Origin: JAPLJC01 sp963697965
Lineage (GTDB): Bacteria > Desulfobacterota > Desulfobaccia > Desulfobaccales > 0-14-0-80-60-11
Assembly: GCA_963697965.1 (NCBI GenBank)
Contig: OY969108.1
Coordinates: 3,381,515-3,445,514, forward strand
Length of the DNA stretch: 64,000 bases
Direction: 5' to 3'
In this document: positions 33,058 to 41,228 of the stretch, in pieces
Layout: each line of letters begins with the position of its first letter
How positions within the stretch are numbered: the stretch's first letter is position 1
Notes under the pieces: model-generated
Seen by the model: only the letters and a program-made list of their open reading frames with translations
Database searches by the model: none
What the model was told of the DNA's origin: nothing
Position numbers and translations under genes: made by a program

Positions 33058-34017
33058 ATGGCTAAACAAGTAAACAGAATGATGATCGGCGGTTTCGTGG
33101 TCCTCGCAGTGATCATTTTGGCCGCCAGCCTGGTCATATTAGGTTCGGGCAAATTCTTCCAGGAAACCTTGAATTTTGTTTTGTACTTCGATGAATCCGT
33201 CAAGGGGTTGAGTGTGGGCGCACCGGTGTTGTTCCAGGGCGTTCAGGTCGGGAAGGTGACCAGCATTGTTATCCAGGCCGACCTCGCTAAGAATCAGATA
33301 CAAATCCCCGTTATCATCGAAATCATGCCTGATGAATGGAAGGTGCGTGGCGGAGAAAGAAATCCCCGGAAAAATGTGCCGAAGCTCATCGAAAAGGGTC
33401 TTCGGGCCCAGCTGATTATGCAGAGTTTTATTACCGGCCAGTTAATGATCGAGCTTGATTTTTATCCCAAGTCAGCTGTCTGCTATGCTCCACCACAAAC
33501 CGACATAGACTATAAGGACTATACCGTGATTCCAACCTGCAGGTCCACCGGCGAAAAACTGGCTAAGGCCCTTGAGAACCTGGATCTCCAGAAGCTGGAA
33601 AAGCATCTGGAATCGTCCCTGGCCGGTGTCGATCGGGTCGTTAACAACCCGGACCTGACCGCCAGCATCCTTGCCCTGAAAGGCACCCTTCAGGACGCCA
33701 GCAAGCTCCTCACCAGGGTGGATCGTCAGGTGGACCCCCTGGCGGGCGACACCAAAAAAACCGTTCAAGATTTCGGCAAGCTGGCCCGTGCTCTTGACGC
33801 CCGGGTGGCAGGGCTGGCGGACGGTATGGATAAAACCATGTCGGCGGCCAGAGGCACCATTTCCGAAGACTCACCGCTGATGGTAGAATTGGAGTCCACG
33901 CTGAAGGAGATTTCCGCCATGAGCAGGTCACTGCGGCAGGTTGCCGATTATTTGGATCAGCATCCCGAGGCCCTGATTCGCGGCAAAGGGAAACCTGGAG
34001 GTACTGGAGGTAAATAA
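33058..34017 (+). CDS. mlaD: MCE-domain substrate-binding protein MlaD
   Basis: A 319-residue protein anchored by one N-terminal membrane helix (GGFVVLAVIILAASLVILG). The MCE domain spans about 40-145: FVLYFDESVKGLSVGAPVLFQGVQVGKV is the diagnostic strand and loop, and an insert with NPRKNVPKLIEKGLRAQL, then SFITGQLMIELDF follows. The C-terminal half is helical (LTASILALKGTLQDASKLL and similar), as in MlaD/PqiB-like proteins that form hexamers and periplasmic tubes. The insert resembles PqiB. It lies between mlaF and the lipoprotein, with 1-2 base gaps. Confidence 0.9.
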   Translation: MAKQVNRMMIGGFVVLAVIILAASLVILGSGKFFQETLNFVLYFDESVKGLSVGAPVLFQGVQVGKVTSIVIQADLAKNQIQIPVIIEIMPDEWKVRGGERNPRKNVPKLIEKGLRAQLIMQSFITGQLMIELDFYPKSAVCYAPPQTDIDYKDYTVIPTCRSTGEKLAKALENLDLQKLEKHLESSLAGVDRVVNNPDLTASILALKGTLQDASKLLTRVDRQVDPLAGDTKKTVQDFGKLARALDARVAGLADGMDKTMSAARGTISEDSPLMVELESTLKEISAMSRSLRQVADYLDQHPEALIRGKGKPGGTGGK

Positions 34018-34018
34018 C

Positions 34019-34642
34019 ATGAAAGTAGTGCCAGTTTCTCGCGGCTTACTGGTCATCCTGGCGATCGCGGCCATCTTTTTGGGCGGCTGCCGGAGTCAAT
34101 CGTCACGTTTTTACACCTTGAGCTCGATATCGGAAGACCAGGTGATCTCAAGGAAAAGCCCGGCTCAAAACGCGGTTATCGGCATCGGTCCCGTCAAGCT
34201 GGCCGATTACCTCGACCAGTCTATGCTGGTCACCCGCACCAGCGACAATCAGGCGGTAAAAGCCCAGTTCGATCGCTGGGTGGGCTCCTTCAAGGATAAC
34301 TTCACTAATGTTCTGGCCGACGATATTAGTGTTCTCCTGTCGACCGCCCAGATTTATCTCTATCCCTGGCGCACGTCCGTGCCCATCGACTACCAGGTGG
34401 TAGTGGATGTAATTCGGTGCGATGGCCGGTTGGGCGACGCCGCCTGGCTGGAGGCGCGCTGGAGCATCTTCAAGGGCCCGGAAAAAAAGCTGGTCAAGAC
34501 TTATCGGTCCAATATTCGCGAGCCGGTGAGTGGTGCGGATTATGCCGCCTTGGTGGCGGCCCAGAGCCGGACGCTGGCCCAGCTCAGCCAGGAGATTGCC
34601 GAGGCGATTCAAAAAGCTGGCGACAGCAATTACAAGCCATAG
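34019..34642 (+). CDS. PqiC-like auxiliary lipoprotein of the MCE system
   Basis: A 207-residue outer-membrane lipoprotein. The lipobox is FLGGC (Cys near residue 24) followed by RSQSSRFYTLSSI, the typical start of the ABC_trans_aux/PqiC family. GIGPVKLADYLDQSMLVTRTSDNQ is the conserved core, and the C-terminus has a long helix (ALVAAQSRTLAQLSQEIAEAI). PqiC binds the MCE tube tip at the outer membrane. Start follows the mlaD stop by one base, so it is the fourth gene of the operon. Confidence 0.85.
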   Translation: MKVVPVSRGLLVILAIAAIFLGGCRSQSSRFYTLSSISEDQVISRKSPAQNAVIGIGPVKLADYLDQSMLVTRTSDNQAVKAQFDRWVGSFKDNFTNVLADDISVLLSTAQIYLYPWRTSVPIDYQVVVDVIRCDGRLGDAAWLEARWSIFKGPEKKLVKTYRSNIREPVSGADYAALVAAQSRTLAQLSQEIAEAIQKAGDSNYKP

Positions 34643-34713
34643 CCTGGAATTAGAAACTTAAGCTAACCACCATTTGGATAATTGGAGGATTATCTGAGAG
34701 GAGTTTTTACTTT

Positions 34714-37170
34714 ATGGATAGACAATGCCCGGCGTGGCAATTAATGGTTAAGGTTGGTTTTACCGGTCTGGTCCTGGCCCTGATTGTGGCCTTCGGCAGC
34801 CAGGCGGTTATGGCCCAGGAGTCAAAGGATAAGTGGCCCAAACGCTTCGAGGACCCCAAGGGCACCGTGGTCATGTACCAACCTCAGCTCGAGGATTTTA
34901 AGGACGACGTCCTTACCGCCCGGGCCGCGATCTCGGTGAAAAAAAAGGAATGGAAAGAGCCGGTGTTCGGCGCCGTCTGGCTCTCCGGCCGCGTCCTCAC
35001 CGACCGGGATACCCGCATGGCCACCATTACTGAGGTCAAGGTTACCGACGCCAAGTTTCCCCAGGCCAAGCCGGAGCAGGTGGAGAAGCTTAAGACCTTT
35101 TTGAACGAAGAGATGCAGGATTGGACTATTCCCATCGGCATGGACCGGCTGCTGGCCGACCTGGAGGTATTGGAAAAGGCCCAGGCCGAAGACCGGGGCC
35201 TGAAAAACGAGCCGCCCCAAATCATCTTCGTCAGCCATCCCGCGGTACTGGTGCCCCTGAACGGCGACCCCAAGCTGCTGCCGCTGCCCAAATCCTCCCT
35301 CATGAGGGTGGCGAACACGCCTTTTATCATGTTCTATGATCCCAAGGCCAGGGCCTATTACCTGAAGGGCGGGGAGACCTGGCTGGCCGCCGCCGACCTC
35401 AAAGGCCCCTTTAAGACCGCGGACCGACTGCCGGAGTCGATCACCGCCCTGGAAACCGAAGCAGCGAAAGCCGGCCAGGCCAAGGAGGGTCTCCAAAAGG
35501 TAGAAGCCAAGGCGGGCAAGATGCCGGAAGTCATCGTCAGCACGGTGCCGGCGGAGCTGCTGGCGACCGACGGGGAGCCCCAGTACACCCCCATTAAAGA
35601 TACCAACCTCCTTTACGTGAGCAATACCGAGAGCAGTATCTTCCTGGACACCGCCACCCAGGATTACTTCGCCATCATCTCGGGCCGCTGGTTCCAAACC
35701 AAGTCCCTGGCCAATGGACCCTGGGCCTATGTGGCGCCCGATAAGCTTCCCGGGGATTTTGCCCGGATTCCGGAAAATTCGGCCAAGGGCTTTGTCCTGG
35801 TGAGCGTGGGGGGCACCCCTCAGGCCAAGGAGGCGGTCCTGGACAACTCCATTCCCCAAACCGCCATCATTGACCGTAAAAAAGCCGCTGCCCAGGTTGA
35901 GTATGCCGGGGATCCCAAGTTTGAGAAGATTGGCGACACTAACCTCGAGTATGCCGTAAATACCGGCAGGACTGTGTTAAAAGAAGGGACCAAATATTAT
36001 GCCGTGGACCAGGGGGTTTGGTACGAGGCCGGCTCTCCCAATGGCCCCTGGACCGTATCGGGGAGCCCGCCTCAGGAAGTCGACAAGATCCCGCCCGGCA
36101 ACCCCCATTACAACGCCAAATTCGTCAAGGTCTACGAGTCCGCGGATGACACGGTCACCGTGGGGTACACCCCCGGCTATACCGGTTCCTATGTGGACAA
36201 CGGCACGGTGGTCTATGGCACCGGCTACAATTACCCGGGATATGCTACCCAGGATACCTATATTCCGCCCCCGGCTACTTATGGCTACGCCGCGGCTTAC
36301 GACCCTTACGCCGGAAGCTGGGGGTATCAAAGCCCTTATTATAATCCGGCCGGCTGGCTTATCCCCGGCCTGTTCGGCTTTGCCGCGGGCATGGCGGTGG
36401 GCGCGGTCACCAGTCCCTGGTGGGGCCATAGTTACGGTTATTGGGGCGGCGGCTGGTGGGGGCCAAGCGGATATAATAACGTCAACATCAACTACACTCA
36501 AAGCAATGTGATCAACGGGAGGCCGGGCCAGCGGCCATCCGGGTGGCAACCGGGCGAAAGGCCGGGGGTAAGGCCAGGAGAACGTCCTGGGCGGCCTTCC
36601 ACCCTACCCGCCGAACGGCGCAATCTCTATAACCGGCCGGGGAACGAGAATCGGCTGGCCTCCCGGCCCACCACCCTTCCCGCTGGCCGGGAGGGACGCC
36701 CCGGCGGGCCTGCAACGCCTGGGCCTAAAGGCCCCGTGGCGGGGAAGCCCGCCACCCTGCCTGCCGGAAGGCCTGCCGCCAAACCGGTTCAGCCCAAAGT
36801 CCTGCCAGCGGGCGGCCGGGACAACGTTCTGGCCGGTAAAAACGGCAACGTCTACAAGCGGGGCAATCAAGGCAACTGGCAGGAGCGCCAGGGAAATCAG
36901 TGGGCTAAACCCGTAGCCGCGGCCCCTCGTCCCGTCCCGTCCCCAGCCCGCCCGGCAACCCGGCCCAGCCCCGATATCGGCCAGTTGAACCGGGACTTCG
37001 CCGCCCGCCAGCGCGGCGATACGCGCATCCAGAACTTCCAGCGGGCCAATCCTGCCCCCCGTCCCAGCGGCGGAGGAGGCCGGCCTGCCGGTGGTGGCGC
37101 CATCAATCGACCCTCGGGTGGCGGTGGTGGCGGTCGCCCGGCAGGCGGTGGCGGTGGCAGGCGTCTTTAG
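34714..37170 (+). CDS. Large envelope protein with triplicated modules and Gly/Pro-rich tail
   Basis: An 818-residue secreted protein (signal peptide to about residue 35, VMAQES). Three related modules of about 75-80 residues follow at 169-242, 272-353 and 384-461, each with a VP.EL or HPAVLVPL-type start, a TNLxYVxNT or RVANTPF strand, a KYYAVDQGVWYEA or QDYFAIISGRWFQT strand, and a final GPW/GPF turn. The region 520-600 is Tyr/Gly/Pro-rich with a hydrophobic GLFGFAAGMAVGAV stretch, and the last 200 residues are Arg/Pro/Gly-rich repeats (RPGERPG, TLPAGR) ending in poly-Gly. The modules recall carbohydrate-binding or small beta folds but I cannot name them. AGAGGAG precedes the ATG. It follows the MCE operon by 72 bases and may be co-transcribed. 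Confidence 0.75.
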   Translation: MDRQCPAWQLMVKVGFTGLVLALIVAFGSQAVMAQESKDKWPKRFEDPKGTVVMYQPQLEDFKDDVLTARAAISVKKKEWKEPVFGAVWLSGRVLTDRDTRMATITEVKVTDAKFPQAKPEQVEKLKTFLNEEMQDWTIPIGMDRLLADLEVLEKAQAEDRGLKNEPPQIIFVSHPAVLVPLNGDPKLLPLPKSSLMRVANTPFIMFYDPKARAYYLKGGETWLAAADLKGPFKTADRLPESITALETEAAKAGQAKEGLQKVEAKAGKMPEVIVSTVPAELLATDGEPQYTPIKDTNLLYVSNTESSIFLDTATQDYFAIISGRWFQTKSLANGPWAYVAPDKLPGDFARIPENSAKGFVLVSVGGTPQAKEAVLDNSIPQTAIIDRKKAAAQVEYAGDPKFEKIGDTNLEYAVNTGRTVLKEGTKYYAVDQGVWYEAGSPNGPWTVSGSPPQEVDKIPPGNPHYNAKFVKVYESADDTVTVGYTPGYTGSYVDNGTVVYGTGYNYPGYATQDTYIPPPATYGYAAAYDPYAGSWGYQSPYYNPAGWLIPGLFGFAAGMAVGAVTSPWWGHSYGYWGGGWWGPSGYNNVNINYTQSNVINGRPGQRPSGWQPGERPGVRPGERPGRPSTLPAERRNLYNRPGNENRLASRPTTLPAGREGRPGGPATPGPKGPVAGKPATLPAGRPAAKPVQPKVLPAGGRDNVLAGKNGNVYKRGNQGNWQERQGNQWAKPVAAAPRPVPSPARPATRPSPDIGQLNRDFAARQRGDTRIQNFQRANPAPRPSGGGGRPAGGGAINRPSGGGGGGRPAGGGGGRRL

Positions 37171-37262
37171 ACAACGGTAGCGCCAGCCGCTTCCTTCTCT
37201 AAGGCAATCCCGGCCCTTTAACGAGGAAGGGGTGAACTCTCCGGCGGCCCTGGTGGAAATCG

Positions 37263-37287
37263 AGGCGGGTCTGGTTCCCGCCTTTCT
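37263..37287 (+). terminator. Possible weak terminator after the modular protein gene
   Basis: 7-bp stem AGGCGGG / CCCGCCT with a 7-base loop, then TTCT. Weak tail; about 90 bases after the stop of the upstream gene. Confidence 0.4.
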
Positions 37288-37381
37288 GGTGGAGGACTAG
37301 CCTAAAGCAGCTAGACCTCTCCGGCATCGGCATTGAGCACCGGCGGCAGTATCAATAGACCTAAACTTTCGGAACGTAAAA

Positions 37382-39592
37382 ATGGCCTCCTTTAAGAATA
37401 GAAGCTTGCGAATCCAAATTCTTACGGCTTTCGGGAGCGTACTCGTTATCGCGCTCACCAGCATCATTATTTACTATTACCGTACTACCTCTCATATCGT
37501 CCTGGCGTCATCCCAGGATTTGATGGATCTGGCAACCGCTCAGGTTATGACGGAAACTAATAATTTCCTGATGCAGGCCAGCAATATGGAGGAGATGAGC
37601 GCCCGCCTGGCGATGCCGGAGATGCTGCGATCCTTGCTGAACAACAACAGACTGGATCAATATACGCTGGAGCCTCTCATCTCCAATCCCCATATAGAGA
37701 TGGCATACATCGCGGACGACCAGGGGAATTTTATCTTCTCTAAAAGGGAGCCGGGCGGCACCTTTTCCACAAAGATTATTGAGCGGACGGGCGCGCCGCC
37801 CCAGACCCGCTGGATATATCGGGACCACTCCTTAAGGGTCGTTAAAACCGAAACAAGGAAGTTGGAATCATTTGACCCCCGCGGCCGTCCCTGGTATCTC
37901 GGAGCCAGAGATTCCCAAAAAACCTTTTGGACCGACATCTACATTTTTAATACCGGGCAGAAGCCGGGCATTAGCTGCGCCACCCCGATACTGGATCGAG
38001 ACGGCAAATTCCTGGGCGTTTTTGGAATGGATATCGGGATAGACGCCCTGTCCGCCTTCTTGAAAAACCTGAAAATCGGCAAACAAGGCCTCGCTTTCAT
38101 CTTTAACGACAAAGGGGAGGTCGTGGCCTACCCCGAGGCAGGTCACATGGTGGACTGGACTGAGGATGACGGAATTCTGCGTATAGTGTACCTGGAAAAC
38201 TTGGACGCGGCCAGTGTCACCGCCGCCTACAAGGAATACCAAAAGAACGGAGAGAGCAGATTTTCCCTGGCAAGTGGCGGCCAACGCTATATGGCCTCCT
38301 TCACCCCTTTTCCCCCTGCCTTCGAAAAACCCTGGAAGGTGGGGATGCTGGTGCCGAAGGATGATTTTACCGGGCAACTCAAGCAGGCAAACAAGGTGGC
38401 CCTGGTATTCAGCCTGGCCATTCTGGGCCTGGCCCTTCTCCTTGCTTCCAGGGTGGCCAGAAGTATTTCCCGGCCAATCCTCCTGTTGACGCGGGAAGCG
38501 GAGAAGATCAAGGATTTCCGGCTGGATGAAGCCCGGGAGATCAGCTCCCACATCCAGGAAATCCAACTCCTCCAGGAAGCGGTAAGCCGGATGCGGGTGA
38601 GCATCAAGTCCTTCACCCGTTTTGCTCCCCAAGAGATCGTTCGGGAAGTGGTGGTCAGAGGGCAAGAGGCCATGCTCGGGGGCGAGCGGCGGGAGGTGAC
38701 CCTCCTTTTTGGCGATCTTAGAAGCTTTACGGGGTTTTCTGAAAAAAATAGCCCGGAAACGGTGGTGCACCTCCTCAATGCCCATTTCGAAGCTATGGTG
38801 GAGATTATCAACAGTCACGACGGCTTCGTGGTGGACTTCCTGGGAGACAGTCTCTTTGCCGTCTTTGGCGCCCCTCTGGCCGACACCGGGCATGCCCGGA
38901 AAGCCGTGAGTTGCGCGGTGGAAATGCAGCTCGCGCGGCAGCGCTTAAATGAGCAAAATGAGGCCCAGGGACTCCTGTCCCTGGAAATGGGCATCGGCAT
39001 TAATACCGGCACCTGCATAGTCGGCAACATGGGGGCGGTGCAGCGGATCAAGTATGGCGTAGTGGGGTCCGCCGTCAACCTGGCCTCCCGCCTCGAATCG
39101 TTCACCGCAGGGGGACAAGTGCTCATCTCCGAGTCCACTTATCAGGCCGTAGCTCCCCATTTTGAACTCGCCGGACCAATGGAGGCTTACGCCAAGGGAG
39201 TGGAAGGCGCCCTCCGCCTCTGGGAGGTGCGGGGCGTTGCCCAGGAAAAGGATAAATCCCTGCCGCCCACGGTCCCGGGCCTCATTCGGCTTGCCGCCCC
39301 GTTGCCGGTTTCGGTCCGTCTCATAACCGGCAAACGAGTCAGCCCGGAGCCATATGAGGGGGGACTGGTCCAGTTGTCGTCCGCCGGCGCAGAACTGGAG
39401 ACGGAGCTGCCTCTGGAGATCTTTGCCGCCCTACAAATGGAGATCCCTGGCCTGGCGGAGCCAGCTCTCCTGATTGACGCCAAGGTGGTGGGTGTGACAG
39501 AGTCAAGAGATTACTATATTATCAAGTTCTCCGGGCTGCCTGGAGCCGCCGCGGCCGCACTCTCCCGCATTTTGGCAGAAAACCCAAAATAA
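37382..39592 (+). CDS. dCache-HAMP-class III nucleotide cyclase with C-terminal PilZ-like domain
   Basis: A 736-residue receptor cyclase. One membrane helix (about 12-33), periplasmic double Cache domain (40-325, with FDPRGRPWYLGAR and PGISCATPILDRDGKFLGVFGMDIGI), second helix (338-357), HAMP-like linker, then a class III cyclase domain (430-615). Metal ligands D445 (LLFGDLRSF) and D489 (FLGDSLFAVFG) and transition-state residues N566 and R570 are kept. The purine-recognition pair is unusual: D485 where adenylate cyclases have Lys, and G559 where they have Asp or Thr. A region 640-720 (VSVRLITGKRVSPEPYEGGLVQLSSAGAELETELPL, split for description) resembles PilZ, but its RxxxR is not seen. It probably links an outside signal to cyclic-nucleotide production. 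Confidence 0.88.
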   Translation: MASFKNRSLRIQILTAFGSVLVIALTSIIIYYYRTTSHIVLASSQDLMDLATAQVMTETNNFLMQASNMEEMSARLAMPEMLRSLLNNNRLDQYTLEPLISNPHIEMAYIADDQGNFIFSKREPGGTFSTKIIERTGAPPQTRWIYRDHSLRVVKTETRKLESFDPRGRPWYLGARDSQKTFWTDIYIFNTGQKPGISCATPILDRDGKFLGVFGMDIGIDALSAFLKNLKIGKQGLAFIFNDKGEVVAYPEAGHMVDWTEDDGILRIVYLENLDAASVTAAYKEYQKNGESRFSLASGGQRYMASFTPFPPAFEKPWKVGMLVPKDDFTGQLKQANKVALVFSLAILGLALLLASRVARSISRPILLLTREAEKIKDFRLDEAREISSHIQEIQLLQEAVSRMRVSIKSFTRFAPQEIVREVVVRGQEAMLGGERREVTLLFGDLRSFTGFSEKNSPETVVHLLNAHFEAMVEIINSHDGFVVDFLGDSLFAVFGAPLADTGHARKAVSCAVEMQLARQRLNEQNEAQGLLSLEMGIGINTGTCIVGNMGAVQRIKYGVVGSAVNLASRLESFTAGGQVLISESTYQAVAPHFELAGPMEAYAKGVEGALRLWEVRGVAQEKDKSLPPTVPGLIRLAAPLPVSVRLITGKRVSPEPYEGGLVQLSSAGAELETELPLEIFAALQMEIPGLAEPALLIDAKVVGVTESRDYYIIKFSGLPGAAAAALSRILAENPK

Positions 39593-39647
39593 TTCTTAAG
39601 TGCCAATCCTGGCAAATAACCAAAACCATAGCGTGGGGACGAATAAC

Positions 39648-40199
39648 ATGAATGCCAAGGAGGGCCTGGAGAAGAAGATCAGGCACGAGATGAAGCAGTT
39701 TGTGATGGTTTTCCTGTATCTTGCCATCCTGATCGGCTCCTTTAATACCTACAAATGGTTGTTAATGGCCGAATACCATGTCGGCTACTTCGTCTATGGA
39801 TACACTCTGATTGAGGCGCTGGTTTTGGCCAAAGTCATTATAATTGGAGAAAGCCTGGGAATTGGCCAGAGATTCTCCAACAGGCCCTTGATCGTTCCAA
39901 CCCTTTACAAGACGCTGTTATTCGCCCTCTTTATGCTGGCCTTCGCCATCCTGGAGCACCTCATCAAGGGATTTCTTCACGGCAATGATCTGGCGGAAGT
40001 CTTTCAAGAGGTAATCAGGGGCCGGTACGAGATCCTCTCCCGCATCCTGATAATGTTCGTGGCCTTAATCCCGTTCTTTGCCTTTGGAGAGGCAGAGCGG
40101 GCGCTGAAAGAGGTAAACCTGTTTGAGTTGTTCTTTCGCAGAAGGGAGGCGGTGGCATCAGATCCGTCTCGCGGTTCCACGCCGCCCGCCTCAGGATGA
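39648..40199 (+). CDS. Hypothetical membrane protein
   Basis: A 183-residue protein with about four membrane segments (VMVFLYLAILIGSFNTYKWLL; FVYGYTLIEALVLAKVIIIG; LYKTLLFALFMLAFAILEHLI; ILIMFVALIPFFAF) and a charged C-terminal tail. The pattern of an N-terminal amphipathic EKKIRHEMKQF segment and short loops fits a family of small uncharacterised proteins found in sulfate reducers and cyanobacteria; I do not know a function. ATG 39648 is preferred over GTG 39600 because it follows GGGGACG at a suitable distance. It is 55 bases downstream of the cyclase gene. Confidence 0.65.
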   Translation: MNAKEGLEKKIRHEMKQFVMVFLYLAILIGSFNTYKWLLMAEYHVGYFVYGYTLIEALVLAKVIIIGESLGIGQRFSNRPLIVPTLYKTLLFALFMLAFAILEHLIKGFLHGNDLAEVFQEVIRGRYEILSRILIMFVALIPFFAFGEAERALKEVNLFELFFRRREAVASDPSRGSTPPASG

Positions 40200-40265
40200 G
40201 GGGGCATCCTGGACCGGCGGCTGTTTCTGGTCACGGCAGCAATGTTTGCTTGAAGGAGCTAAGCC

Positions 40266-40739
40266 ATGAAGAAAATGTTAATTTTTATGGTTGTGTTGCT
40301 ATCTTCATTAAACTTCATTTATCCCTGCAAGTCTGCAGCAGTTGAATTGTCGACTGGCGGCACAATTTACGTGCCAATTTATAGGACCTTCTATCAGAGT
40401 TACGGCAGTTCTAGAGATGCCTATGGTCTCACCAGCACAGTATCTTTGCATAATACGGATCCTAAAAATGCAATTGTGGTTTATGCTATTGAAGAGTATG
40501 ACGCGAACGGCAAGTTGGTCAAAAAGTTACTCCTTGCACCAATCACGATCAACCCCTGGAGCAGCAAAGAGATCACCCTCCTACCCACCGCACAGCCTGA
40601 TGAAGTTGGCGCCAACCTTATCGTTCGCTGGAAATCTGGCCAAGCCGCCAATTCCCCCTTGGTGGAAGTGTTGATGGTGGGGCAAGTATTAAACCGCGGG
40701 GTCTCTTTTTTGACCCGAGGCCAAGAGATCAAAGAGTAA
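40266..40739 (+). CDS. DUF3124 secreted protein
   Basis: A 157-residue protein with a signal peptide (KKMLIFMVVLLSSLNFIYP, ending near CKSAA). The mature part matches DUF3124: TIYVPIYRTFYQSYG, LTSTVSLHNTDPKNAIVV, DANGKLVKKLLLAPITINPWSSKEI and GANLIVRWKSG. The family is periplasmic and has no assigned role. A strong AAGGAG precedes the ATG. A sulfatase relic follows. Confidence 0.8.
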   Translation: MKKMLIFMVVLLSSLNFIYPCKSAAVELSTGGTIYVPIYRTFYQSYGSSRDAYGLTSTVSLHNTDPKNAIVVYAIEEYDANGKLVKKLLLAPITINPWSSKEITLLPTAQPDEVGANLIVRWKSGQAANSPLVEVLMVGQVLNRGVSFLTRGQEIKE

Positions 40740-40836
40740 GCAGGAGACAAGTCTCGCAAGCACCTGGAAAGTTGAAATGTATATCCTTGTTTTGACTACG
40801 GGGGCAAGGCTGCTGCATGATATTGGATATTATTAA

Positions 40837-41001
40837 AAACCGGATTTAGATTGGGCTAATGACGCGGACTATCAACCGCCATTCAAGTTCACCGGCAAGA
40901 TCAAGAAGATCACCTTGACCATTGACCGGCCCAAGCTGAGCCCCGCCGGCGAAATGCTACTCCTGGAGAAGTCTCAGCGGAACAACAAAGTTACGGAGTA
41001 A
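40837..41001 (+). pseudogene. Sulfatase C-terminal relic
   Basis: A short open stretch after a TAA at 40834-40836 reads DADYQPPFKFTGKIKKITLTIDR and ends with TAA at 40999-41001. This is the C-terminal strand typical of AtsA-type arylsulfatases (DADYxPPFxFTGxIKKVTVDL). No start or upstream catalytic part remains. A strong terminator follows at 41017-41046, so this is probably the surviving tail of a decayed sulfatase gene. It is different from the C-terminus of the intact sulfatase at 26108-27601. Confidence 0.75.
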
Positions 41002-41016
41002 TAAAAAATACCAACG

Positions 41017-41046
41017 GGAGCCCCGGCCAGGGGCGCCTTTTTTTTT
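41017..41046 (+). terminator. Strong intrinsic terminator after the sulfatase relic
   Basis: GGAGCCCC / GGGGCGCC stem (one mismatch) with five-base loop, followed by nine T residues. Confidence 0.85.
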
Positions 41047-41228
41047 ACGGAACGCGGGGCGGACCGATCAATGAGGAATAGGTTTTCAGTTTGTGATATC
41101 ATACTTCTCAGGAGCGGGTGCTTCAGAAGGACAACTGTTGCCAGGTTCGAAAAATAGTTCAAGCCACCTGAGTTAGGGCAGCCAGTGCTCGTTGCCGCGG
41201 GCGTGCGCCTGGGGAGGAGTTTACATCT

